Source: Chloroflexales bacterium (GTDB lineage: Bacteria; Chloroflexota; Chloroflexia; Chloroflexales; Chloroflexaceae). Taken from it: a DNA stretch of 19,579 nucleotides. Below the pieces are notes generated by a model. The model ran no database searches, was not told the DNA's origin, and was given only the letters and a program-made list of their open reading frames with translations. The position numbers and the translations under genes are program-made. Position 1 is the first letter of the stretch; each line of letters begins with the position of its first letter. Below, piece by piece: positions 1-6,803 of the stretch. The stretch is taken from contig JAAXUL010000006.1 in assembly GCA_013336035.1 (NCBI GenBank), positions 1-19,579 on the forward strand. Reading direction: 5' to 3'.

Positions 1-1
1 G

Positions 2-1219
2 ATCGACGTCGACCCGGAGTCACCAACGTACTCCCAGGTCATCAACCGGCTGCCGCTGCCCTACGTCGGCGACGAGCTGCACCACTTCGGCTGGAACGCC
101 TGCAGTTCGTGCCACACCGACGCCGGCAAGTCGCGCCGCTACCTGATCGTGCCGGGGTTCGGCTCGAGCCGTATCTATATCATCGACACAGCCGACCAGC
201 AGGCGCCGCGGCTGCACAAAGTGATCGAGCCCGAAGAGGTCAAAGCGAAGACCAACCTGAGCGCGCCGCACACGGTCCACTGCCTCGCAGACGGCCACGT
301 GCTCATCTCGATGCTCGGGGACGCCGCGGGGAACGCGCCGGGCGGCTTCCTGCTGCTGGACGACGAGTTCAATATCGCCGGCCGCTGGGAGCAAGGCGAC
401 GGTATGCGCTTCAACTACGATATGTGGTACCAGCCGCGCCACAATGTGATGGTCAGCAGCGAGCTTGCCGCGCCCAACACCTACATGCCCAGCTTCAGCC
501 TCGATGATGTGGCCGCCGGCAAGTACGGCAGCCGCATCTGCTTCTGGGACTGGGAGCAGCGCACGATCGCGCAGACCTTCGAGCTGGGCGAGCAGGGCCT
601 GGTGCCGCTCGAGGTGCGCTTTCATCACCACCCGGACAGCACGCACGGCTTCGTCGGCGCCGCGCTGAGCAGCACGATGTGGCACTGGCACAGGCCCAAC
701 GGCCGCTGGGAGATCGAGCAGATTATTGCTATACCGCCGGTCGAGCTCGAGGGGTGGCCGTTCCCGGTGCCTGCGCTGATCACCGACCTGCTGCTCTCGC
801 TGGACGACCGCTATCTCTACCTCGCGAACTGGTTGCATGGCGACGTGCGCCAATACGACATCAGCGACCCCTCTCAGCCGAAGCTGACCGGGCAGGTCTG
901 GTGCGGGGGAGTGATCGGCAAGAGCGCTGATCTCCCAGGCCGCACGCTGCAAGGCGGCCCGAACATGCTCCAGCTCAGCCTCGATGGCAGGCGGCTCTAC
1001 GTCACCAGCTCGCTGCTGAGCAGCTGGGATAACCAGTTCTACCCCGAGCTTGCCAGGCGCGGCTCGTACTTACTCCAGATCGACTGCGACAGCGAGCGCG
1101 GGGGCCTGGCGCTCAACGAGCGCTTCTTCGTGGACTTCGGCGCGGAGCCGGGCGGGCCAGTGCGCGCGCACGAGATGCGCTACCCAGGCGGCGACTGCAC
1201 GTCGGATATCTGGGCCTAG
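2..1219 (+). CDS. Selenium-binding protein SBP56 / methanethiol oxidase family, 5'-truncated by window edge
   Basis: The reading frame is open from base 2 to the TAG at 1217-1219, giving 405 codons; the family is usually about 460 residues, so some 55-60 N-terminal residues lie outside the window. Family hallmarks are visible: NACSSCH at nucleotides 95-115, containing the cysteine pair that in SELENBP1-type proteins includes the selenium-binding Cys; the His-rich stretch VRFHHHPDSTHGF and WHWHR; LYLANWLHGDVRQYD; and the C-terminal HEMRYPGGDCTSDIW typical of the family end. Characterised members are cytosolic or periplasmic beta-propeller proteins that oxidise methanethiol to formaldehyde, H2S and H2O2 with copper; whether this one does so is inferred. 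An internal GTG at 149 would make a shorter product but would remove the CSSCH motif, so it is not the start. No terminator-like hairpin follows; the next 211 bases hold a receiver-domain relic. Confidence 0.93.
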   Translation: MDVDPESPTYSQVINRLPLPYVGDELHHFGWNACSSCHTDAGKSRRYLIVPGFGSSRIYIIDTADQQAPRLHKVIEPEEVKAKTNLSAPHTVHCLADGHVLISMLGDAAGNAPGGFLLLDDEFNIAGRWEQGDGMRFNYDMWYQPRHNVMVSSELAAPNTYMPSFSLDDVAAGKYGSRICFWDWEQRTIAQTFELGEQGLVPLEVRFHHHPDSTHGFVGAALSSTMWHWHRPNGRWEIEQIIAIPPVELEGWPFPVPALITDLLLSLDDRYLYLANWLHGDVRQYDISDPSQPKLTGQVWCGGVIGKSADLPGRTLQGGPNMLQLSLDGRRLYVTSSLLSSWDNQFYPELARRGSYLLQIDCDSERGGLALNERFFVDFGAEPGGPVRAHEMRYPGGDCTSDIWA

Positions 1220-1243
1220 GGCAGGCAATATCGCGATTTGGCT

Positions 1244-1375
1244 TCACCAGGCCCACGGGCCGCCCGCCGCTCGTAGCTCGGCGATCTGCCCGAGGCTGGT
1301 CATGCCTGGGAGGCCGATATCGAGCAGCCAGTAGCGGGCGGCGTGTCGAGGCCGGCGATGACTCGCCGCATCCAT
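1244..1375 (-). pseudogene. Relic of a response-regulator receiver domain
   Basis: On the minus strand an ATG at 1375 opens a 43-codon frame ending at TGA 1246-1244. It contains WLLDIGLPGM followed by IAELRAAG, which resembles the phosphoacceptor strand and following helix of CheY-like receivers (consensus LLDxxLPGMxGxxxxxxLR). The rest of the receiver (acidic pair, Thr/Ser and Lys strands) and any output domain are missing, so this is debris rather than a gene. It lies in the 211-base gap between the selenium-binding protein and the LuxR regulator, on the opposite strand to both. The resemblance is seen in the sequence; the receiver origin is inference from one motif. Confidence 0.4.
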
Positions 1376-1418
1376 AGCTGGCACAGGGGTCCAGGCTCCG
1401 CCGAAGCGGCGCGTAGTC

Positions 1419-1424
1419 TATAAT
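1419..1424 (+). promoter_or_regulatory. Perfect -10 hexamer giving a probable leaderless transcript
   Basis: A consensus TATAAT ends 6 bases before the ATG at 1431, so a start site 7 bases downstream of the hexamer falls on the A of the start codon. There is no Shine-Dalgarno sequence upstream, consistent with a leaderless mRNA. No convincing -35 element is seen 17 bases upstream (the region is GC-rich). Confidence 0.55.
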
Positions 1425-1430
1425 GGCGCT

Positions 1431-4175
1431 ATGCCAACCCCAGTGCTCGCGACCAAGCTTTTCATCCCGCCGCCACGGCCAAACGCGGTGCTCCGCGCCG
1501 ACCTCATCGCGCGGCTGAATGAAGGCCTCGACCGCAAGCTGACTCTCATCTCGGCCCCTGCCGGCTTTGGCAAAACCAGTCTGGCCAGCGCGTGGGTTGC
1601 TGGCTGTGGCCGGCCCGCCGCCTGGCTCTCGCTGGACGAGGGGGATAACGACCCCGCCCGCTTTCTGGCATACCTTGTCGCCGCGTTGCAGACGCTCGCA
1701 CCAGCGGTCGGCGCCGACGTTGTGGGCCTGCTCCAGTCCCCGCAGCCTCCGCCCATCGAAGCACTGCTACCGCTGCTGCTCAACGCGATCGTGACGCTCC
1801 CGCAGCCTGCGGTCCTCGTGCTCGACGACTACCACGTGCTTGATGCCAGGCCCATAGACCAGGCCCTCGCCTTCCTGGTCGAGCATCTGCCGCCCCAGCT
1901 GCACCTGGTCATTGCCACCCGCGAAGATCCACCGCTCCCCCTGGCCCGGCTCCGCGTGCGGGGCCAATTGACCGAGCTGCGTGTGACCGACTTGCGCTTT
2001 ACCGCCGCCGAAGCCGCCGCATTTCTCACGGAGGTGATGGGCCTCAGCCTCTCCGCGGAGCATATCGCCGTCCTGGAAGAGCGCACCGAAGGCTGGATTG
2101 CCGGGCTCCAGCTGGCGGCGCTTTCGATACGGGGGCGAGCAGATATTCCCGCCTTCATTCAGGCGTTCGCGGGAGACCACCGGTATATCGTGGACTATCT
2201 GGTCGAAGAGGTGCTGCAGCGTCAGCCCGAAGCGGTCCGCAGCTTCTTACTCCAGACCGCGATCCTTGACCGCTTGTCTGGCCCGCTGTGCGATGCCGTC
2301 ACCGACCAAACCGACGGCAGCGCCCGTCTGGAGGCCCTCCATCGCGGCAACTTCTTTGTCATTCCGCTGGATGACACGCGCCAGTGGTACCGCTACCACC
2401 ACCTCTTTGCCGACGTGCTCGCGACCCACCTGCGGGCGGAGCAGCCCGAGCAGGTCGCAACGCTGCATCGGCGCGCAAGCGTGTGGTATGAGCACCACGG
2501 TTTGTCGACCGAGGCGATCCGCCACGCGCTGGCGGCTGAGGATTTCGCGCGTGCGGCGGGCCTGGTCGAGCTGGCGGTGCCGGCCATGAGCAGGAGGCGA
2601 CAGGGGGCCACGCTGCTGGGTTGGCTCACGGCACTCCCCGACGAGGTGCTCCGCGCCAGGCCCGTCCTCAGCGTGGCGTATGCCCATCTGCTACTGGATG
2701 GCGGCGCGCTCGATGGCGTGGAGGCCCGCCTGCGGGACGCCGAATGGTGGCTGGAAACGCCGGCAGACGACCGTGCGCGGCCAGGCGCCCCGGCGGCCGC
2801 GATGGTCGTGGTGGACGAAGCGGCCTTTCGTCGTCTCCCGGGTGCCATCGCGATTGCCCGCGCGGGACTAGCGCTGGCCCGGGGCGATGTGCCAGGAACC
2901 GTGGCCGCTGCCCAACACGCGCTCGACCTCGCGCCAGCGGACGACCATCTGACGCGCGGAGGGGCAGCGGGGTTCATTGGGCTCGCCGCCTGGACGCAGG
3001 GGGATCTCGAGGTAGCCCACCAGACGTACGCCGAGGGCATGGCGAGTCTGCACAAGGCCGGGAACATCGCCGACGCCATCAATGGCGCTGTCACCCTGGC
3101 CGCGATACGGATGGCGCAGGGTCGGCTCCGCGAGGCGATGCGCACCTATGAGCAGGGCTTGCAGCTGGCGCTGGCGCAGGGCGCGCCGCTCCCGCGGGGC
3201 ACGGCCGACCTGTACGTGGGCATGAGCGAGCTCCTGCGTGAGCGTGACGACCTGCGGGCCGCCACCCAGCACCTGCTGCGCAGCCAGGAGCTAGGCGAGC
3301 ACACGGGGTTCCCGCAACACCGCTATCGCTGGCCCATCGCGATGGCCCGTATCCAGGAGGCCCAGGGCGATCTGGACGGCGCGCTCGACCTGCTCGATGA
3401 GGCGGCGCGCCTGTACATGCGCGACTTTTCGCCCAATGTACGTCCGATCGCCGCGTGGAAGGCACGGGTGTGGCTCAGGCAGGGGCGGTTGGGCGACGCC
3501 CTCGACTGGGCGCGAGCGCAGGGTCTCTCGGCCCACGATGAGCTCAGCTATGGGCGCGAATTCGAGCACATCACCCTGGCCAGGGTGCTCCTGGCCCAGG
3601 CGACGAGCGGGCCGACAGACCACGCGGTGCAGGAGGCCATCGGGCTCCTCCAGCGCCTCTTAGAAGCGGCGGAAGCAGGGGGGCGGACCGGCAGTGCGAT
3701 CGAGATCCTGGCCGTGCAGGCGCTCGCCCACCAGGCCCACGGCGACATCCCGGCCGCCCTGCTCTCCCTCGCTCACGCCCTGACGCTGGCTGAGCCAGAG
3801 GGCTACGTGCGCATGTTTGTGGACGAAGGCACGCCCATGGCCGCGCTTCTGAAACGGATCCAGGACGCAGGCGGAAGGATGCAGGACTACGCTGCCCAGC
3901 TGCTCGCTGCCTTCTCGACGGAGCTGGCGCATCCGGGCGCGACATCAGCGCATCCTCCATCCTTCATCCCTCATCCTTTGGTCGAGCCGCTCAGCCAGCG
4001 TGAGCTTGCCGTGCTCCGCCTGCTCGCCACCGAGCTTTCTGGGCCGGAGATCGCCCGCGCGCTCGTGATCGGCTTGAGCACGGTCCGCACCTATACCAAG
4101 AGCATCTACGGCAAACTCAATGTCACGAGTCGCCGGGCGGCCGTCCAGCGGGCCGCAGAGCTCGGTCTGATCTAA
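1431..4175 (+). CDS. MalT-like STAND ATPase transcriptional regulator with LuxR-type HTH
   Basis: The product is 914 residues, the usual length for MalT/large LuxR (LAL) regulators. Order: N-terminal VLATKLFIPPPRP signature of MalT-like proteins; Walker A APAGFGKTS at residues 42-50; Walker B-like LVLDDYH near 130-136; a STAND ATPase module to about 360 containing the RWYRYHHLFADVL-type segment; TPR-like helical repeats roughly 365-800; a degenerate linker 809-850; and a LuxR HTH from about 853 to 914 (LSQRELAVLRLLATELSGPEI, then IYGKLNV). Family members bind ATP and an inducer, oligomerise and activate transcription; the inducer here cannot be read. It is preceded by a TATAAT placed for leaderless transcription. 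The neighbours give no obvious target, since it stands alone between debris-filled gaps. The linker is built from inverted heptanucleotide repeats (separate entries). Confidence 0.92.
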   Translation: MPTPVLATKLFIPPPRPNAVLRADLIARLNEGLDRKLTLISAPAGFGKTSLASAWVAGCGRPAAWLSLDEGDNDPARFLAYLVAALQTLAPAVGADVVGLLQSPQPPPIEALLPLLLNAIVTLPQPAVLVLDDYHVLDARPIDQALAFLVEHLPPQLHLVIATREDPPLPLARLRVRGQLTELRVTDLRFTAAEAAAFLTEVMGLSLSAEHIAVLEERTEGWIAGLQLAALSIRGRADIPAFIQAFAGDHRYIVDYLVEEVLQRQPEAVRSFLLQTAILDRLSGPLCDAVTDQTDGSARLEALHRGNFFVIPLDDTRQWYRYHHLFADVLATHLRAEQPEQVATLHRRASVWYEHHGLSTEAIRHALAAEDFARAAGLVELAVPAMSRRRQGATLLGWLTALPDEVLRARPVLSVAYAHLLLDGGALDGVEARLRDAEWWLETPADDRARPGAPAAAMVVVDEAAFRRLPGAIAIARAGLALARGDVPGTVAAAQHALDLAPADDHLTRGGAAGFIGLAAWTQGDLEVAHQTYAEGMASLHKAGNIADAINGAVTLAAIRMAQGRLREAMRTYEQGLQLALAQGAPLPRGTADLYVGMSELLRERDDLRAATQHLLRSQELGEHTGFPQHRYRWPIAMARIQEAQGDLDGALDLLDEAARLYMRDFSPNVRPIAAWKARVWLRQGRLGDALDWARAQGLSAHDELSYGREFEHITLARVLLAQATSGPTDHAVQEAIGLLQRLLEAAEAGGRTGSAIEILAVQALAHQAHGDIPAALLSLAHALTLAEPEGYVRMFVDEGTPMAALLKRIQDAGGRMQDYAAQLLAAFSTELAHPGATSAHPPSFIPHPLVEPLSQRELAVLRLLATELSGPEIARALVIGLSTVRTYTKSIYGKLNVTSRRAAVQRAAELGLI
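3856..3883. repeat. Degenerate heptanucleotide repeat, left arm (GGAnGCA-like, four units)
   Basis: Four consecutive 7-mers read GGATCCA, GGACGCA, GGCGGAA, GGATGCA on the plus strand. They lie inside the LuxR regulator and encode the start of the linker before its HTH. They resemble, in inverted orientation, the better-preserved 7-mers at 3951-3978. Confidence 0.5.
3951..3978. repeat. Heptanucleotide tandem repeat, right arm (CATCCNN, four units)
   Basis: Four exact-phase 7-mers read CATCCTC, CATCCTT, CATCCCT, CATCCTT. Their reverse complement is a GGATGAA-type 7-mer. Read in the gene frame they encode HPPSFIPHPL just before the HTH. Such 7-mer arrays are a form of short tandemly repeated repetitive sequence; their presence within a coding linker is directly seen, their origin is inference. 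Confidence 0.7.
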
Positions 4176-4220
4176 CCACGCGCGCCCCGAACAGGCCTTC
4201 AGGGAGCCCCGCCAGGCAAG

Positions 4221-4238
4221 CCGGCATGCCAGTGCCGG
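4221..4238. terminator. Hairpin downstream of the LuxR regulator, without a U-tract
   Basis: CCGGCA and TGCCGG form a 6-bp stem around a 6-base loop, 46 bases after the regulator's stop codon. No run of T follows, so if it ends transcription it is not a classical intrinsic terminator. Confidence 0.25.
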
Positions 4239-4326
4239 TCTGGTAGGGCCTGGGCCTGCCTTGGGATCCTCCCGCCCTATCCCGCTGCTCCCTCCCCACG
4301 TTCACCTGTGCTGATAACGCTGTTCA

Positions 4327-4439
4327 CCTACATTTCCCAGCCCCCATTCAATATGAGGGTGCGCAAGGCGGCCAGCGCGTCGCTGGTCGCTTCCTGCCAG
4401 CGCATGCCCTGGCCTTCCTCGACCTCCTACAAATGTAGG
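4327..4439 (-). mobile_element. Transposase C-terminal remnant bracketed by a 9-bp inverted repeat
   Basis: CCTACATTT at 4327-4335 is repeated as its exact reverse complement AAATGTAGG at 4431-4439. Between them, on the minus strand, codons from 4426 to the TAG at 4330-4328 read EVEEGQGMRWQEATSDALA and then LRTLILNGGWEM. The GMRW...ALxxLRxLxLxGxW pattern is the usual C-terminal tail of certain DDE transposases (ISKra4-like by memory; family not certain). The frame is closed by a TAG immediately upstream, so only about 32 codons survive. The tract is less GC-rich than its surroundings. I see no clear target-site duplication. Possible upstream transposase sequence in another frame (4430-4560, minus) could not be confirmed. 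Confidence 0.45.
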
Positions 4440-4464
4440 GGGTCTTTTGTCGATGCAAAAACCC
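4440..4464. repeat. Hairpin adjoining the transposase remnant
   Basis: GGGTcTTTTG (4440-4449) pairs with CAAAAACCC (4456-4464) with one bulged C and a 6-base loop. It directly abuts the right inverted repeat of the transposase remnant, so it may be an element end; it could equally be a weak terminator for either strand. Confidence 0.35.
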
Positions 4465-4476
4465 ATTATTCGTCGC

Positions 4477-4505
4477 TTGCGGCAGCGGCGCCTCATACTG
4501 ATAAT
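4477..4505 (+). promoter_or_regulatory. Possible promoter for the M1 peptidase gene
   Basis: TTGCGG (4477-4482) and GATAAT (4500-4505) are separated by 17 bases. The -10 matches five of six consensus positions, the -35 only the TTG. It would give a leader of about 200 bases before the ATG at 4710. No better candidate is seen closer to the gene. Confidence 0.3.
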
Positions 4506-4630
4506 ACGTCCACAAGGCCTTCAGAGCACAAGAGCGCTGCCCTTTGCCCTGCCATCGCTCCCACAGCGGAGCCCACGCCGGCAGGGCCTCTGGGCGGACG
4601 CCCGCCACCATCGCCGACGACGAGGGCGCG

Positions 4631-4709
4631 ATGAGCTACACCAACGAGCAGGTGGCGGAGTTCTATACCCTCCCCACGCCGCTGCTCCTCAATATCTCGG
4701 ACAGAAGCT
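4631..4709 (+). pseudogene. Unassigned coding-like stretch upstream of the peptidase
   Basis: An ATG at 4631, preceded by GAGGG at a 4-base spacing, opens a frame reading MSYTNEQVAEFYTLPTPLLL and on to the peptidase start, where it continues out of frame inside that gene to 4903. The first 26 codons mostly have G or C in the third position and read like genuine protein; downstream of 4710 the frame is only a shadow of the peptidase. I do not recognise it. It may be the 5' end of a lost gene cut off when the peptidase moved in. Confidence 0.22.
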
Positions 4710-6326
4710 ATGACCAAGCGCATTTCCCACGCCCTGCCGCCGCTCATCTTGCTCGCGGCGGCGCTGCTCTCGGCGTGTGGCGGCCAGGTGGCCCAGGTGC
4801 CTACCGTTGTCCCGACCGCGGCGCCTATCGCCGCCCCGAGCGAAGCGCCTACCGCGGCGCCAACCCTGGCTCCGACCGTGGCGCCCACCGCCGCCCCGAC
4901 TGAAGGGCCCACGGCCGTTCCGACGGCCATCCCCGCGGCGGCAACCGTCGGCGACCCGTACTTCCCGCTGGAGGGCAATGGGGGCTACGATGTGCAGCAC
5001 TACACGATCGAGCTGACGGCGGCACCTGACCCCAGCACGATCGCCGGGACGACCACCATCGAGGCCCTGGCGGCCGATGCGCTGCCGAGCTTCAACCTCG
5101 ACTTCCTGGGGCTCGACGTCAGCGGCGTGACGGTCGACGGCGCTGCGGCGACCTTCAGCCGCAGCGGGCAGGAGCTGCAAATTACCCCGGCCAGCCCGAT
5201 CACCGCCGGGGCGACCTTCACCGTCGCCGTCGCCTACGCCGGCCAGCCACAGCCTTACCCGGACCCGGGCCTGGCCCTCCAACAGGTCACCACCGGCTGG
5301 AAGGAGTGGAGCCCCGGCTACTTCGCGGCTGTGGGCCAGCCCGACGGCTCGATGACCTGGTTCCCCTCGAACAACCACCCGAGCGACAAGGCGACCTACA
5401 CCTTCCGTATCACCGTCGATGACCCCAACGTCGCCGCCGCCAACGGCGTGCTGCAGGAGGTCATCCCCGTCGACGAGGATACGAAGACCTACGTCTGGGA
5501 GATGGCCCAGCCGATGGCCACCGAGCTTGCCCTGGTCGCCGTCGGCCCATTCGAGCTGCGCGAGAGCAAGGCGCCCAACGGCCTGCCCATCCGCGACTAC
5601 TTCCCGCAGGGCGTTGACCAGGCTGTGATCGACAGGTTCAATGTGACCGGCGAAATGCTGGTCTTCTTCGAGCAGCTGCTGGGCAAGTACCCCTTCGACG
5701 TGTACGGCTCGATCGTGGTGCCGCCGGGCCTCGCCTCGGGCCTCGAGACCCAGACCCTCTCGATCTTCGACGCTGACACCGTGCAGGCGGAGGGCGACCT
5801 CGTCATCGCCCACGAGCTGTTCCACCAGTGGTACGGCAACACGGTCACCGTTGCCGACTGGGGCGAGCTCTGGCTGCACGAGGGCTTCGCCAAGTACGCC
5901 GAGGCCCTCTGGCTCGAGAAGACCCAGGGTGTCGATGCCTACAACGCCCACATCAAGCTGCAGTACGATAAGCAGCTCAACTACGGCACGGCCTCGGGCC
6001 AGGTGCCGGGGCTGCCCCTCATCGAGCCGGGGCAGGTGTACCCGCCGGTCGACCCGGGCCTCCCCCTCCTGTTCATGACGACCTACTCGGGCGGCGCGCT
6101 GGCGCTGCACAATCTGCGCATGGAGGTCGGCGACCAGGCCTTCTTCAGCATCCTGCGCACCTTCTACGAGGAGCACAGGGAGAAGCCGGTCGTCACCGCG
6201 GACTTCATCGCCACCGCCGAGCGGATCACCGGGCGCGACCTGAGCGCGGTGTGGGACACCTGGCTGTACGGCAACACCATCCCGGCCGACTTCCCGCTGC
6301 TGAAGGAGGCCTACACCTTCCCTTAG
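4710..6326 (+). CDS. M1 family (aminopeptidase N-like) zinc metallopeptidase, lipoprotein
   Basis: The protein has 538 residues. A lipoprotein signal peptide ends in LLSAC with the acylated cysteine at position 23, followed by a Pro/Thr/Ala linker to about residue 75, so it should be anchored outside the cytoplasmic membrane. The M1 catalytic set is complete: HELFH at 368-372, the third zinc ligand E391 in WLHEGF (exactly H-x18-E), the GLETQ variant of the GAMEN exopeptidase motif around E346, and the likely transition-state Tyr459 in TTYSGG. It ends soon after the catalytic domain and lacks the long C-terminal HEAT-like domain of 850-residue members. It should trim N-terminal residues from extracellular peptides. 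The ATG at 4710 gives a proper KR-containing n-region but has only a weak ribosome site. A strong hairpin follows the stop. Confidence 0.93.
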   Translation: MTKRISHALPPLILLAAALLSACGGQVAQVPTVVPTAAPIAAPSEAPTAAPTLAPTVAPTAAPTEGPTAVPTAIPAAATVGDPYFPLEGNGGYDVQHYTIELTAAPDPSTIAGTTTIEALAADALPSFNLDFLGLDVSGVTVDGAAATFSRSGQELQITPASPITAGATFTVAVAYAGQPQPYPDPGLALQQVTTGWKEWSPGYFAAVGQPDGSMTWFPSNNHPSDKATYTFRITVDDPNVAAANGVLQEVIPVDEDTKTYVWEMAQPMATELALVAVGPFELRESKAPNGLPIRDYFPQGVDQAVIDRFNVTGEMLVFFEQLLGKYPFDVYGSIVVPPGLASGLETQTLSIFDADTVQAEGDLVIAHELFHQWYGNTVTVADWGELWLHEGFAKYAEALWLEKTQGVDAYNAHIKLQYDKQLNYGTASGQVPGLPLIEPGQVYPPVDPGLPLLFMTTYSGGALALHNLRMEVGDQAFFSILRTFYEEHREKPVVTADFIATAERITGRDLSAVWDTWLYGNTIPADFPLLKEAYTFP

Positions 6327-6347
6327 GGGCCGCTCGCTCGCGAGGCG

Positions 6348-6374
6348 CCGCCGCGCTCACAATGAGCGCGGCGG
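6348..6374 (+). terminator. Perfect 12-bp GC-rich hairpin after the M1 peptidase
   Basis: CCGCCGCGCTCA (6348-6359) and TGAGCGCGGCGG (6363-6374) are exact reverse complements around a CAA loop, beginning 21 bases after the peptidase stop codon. There is no immediate U-tract (a TTTT occurs 10 bases later), but the very stable stem and its position suggest a transcription stop. Confidence 0.6.
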
Positions 6375-6386
6375 ATCACGCACGTT

Positions 6387-6803
6387 TTGCACACGGATGA
6401 GGCCAGGAACAAACACACGTTGCGTCAGCTGCTCCCGCTCGGCCTCCTCGCCGCCATGCTGCTCTCGGCCTGCGCCAGCCAGGCGGCCCCGCAGCCGACC
6501 GCCGCGCCCACTGTGGCCGCCGAGGCGCCGACGAGCGCACCCACCGCCGCCGCCGCGGCGCCCACGGCGGCCCCGACCGCCGCCCCGGCCGAGACGCCCG
6601 CCAGAGAGCTGTACATACCCCGCGAGGTGAAGGCCGCCTTCGCGGCGGGCACCCGCAGCCCCGACGGCAACCCCGGCCCTAACTACTGGCAGAACTACTC
6701 AGTGCACGACATCAGGCTCACCATCGAGCCGCCCAGCCGCACGGTCACGGCCACAGAGACCTTCACCTACACAGCCTTACAGTTTGCGGTGATCCCGGCC
6801 GCG
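6387..6803 (+). pseudogene. Truncated second M1 peptidase lipoprotein (N-terminal stump)
   Basis: From TTG 6387 the frame encodes a lipoprotein leader (LLPLGLLAAMLLSAC, Cys29 if TTG is used), an Ala/Pro/Thr linker, and then TRSPDGNPGPNYWQNYSVHD with TIEPPSRTVTATETFTYT. The latter is the start of the N-terminal beta domain of the larger M1 peptidases (PDGxPGxNYWQN type). Homology stops near 6775-6795: the frame reads TYTALQFAVI, as if the usual loop after TYT had been lost, and then runs into the antisense of the glycosidase end, continuing without meaning to a stop at 7061. The zinc site and the rest of the enzyme are absent. It is not a recent copy of the preceding gene, because the two sequences after the linker differ. 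The weak TTG start and absence of a ribosome site also suit a dead gene. Confidence 0.7.

Noticed and set aside
4348..4611. Minus-strand frame with WERWQGKGQRS and YYQYEAPLPQATNNG as the body of the transposase
   Set aside because: It might be the upstream part of the same transposase in another frame, but I could not match it to a family, so only the C-terminal tail is called.
4689..6176. Minus-strand frame of 495 codons opposite the M1 peptidase
   Set aside because: Low-complexity antisense translation; the plus strand carries the complete zinc site and a lipoprotein signal.
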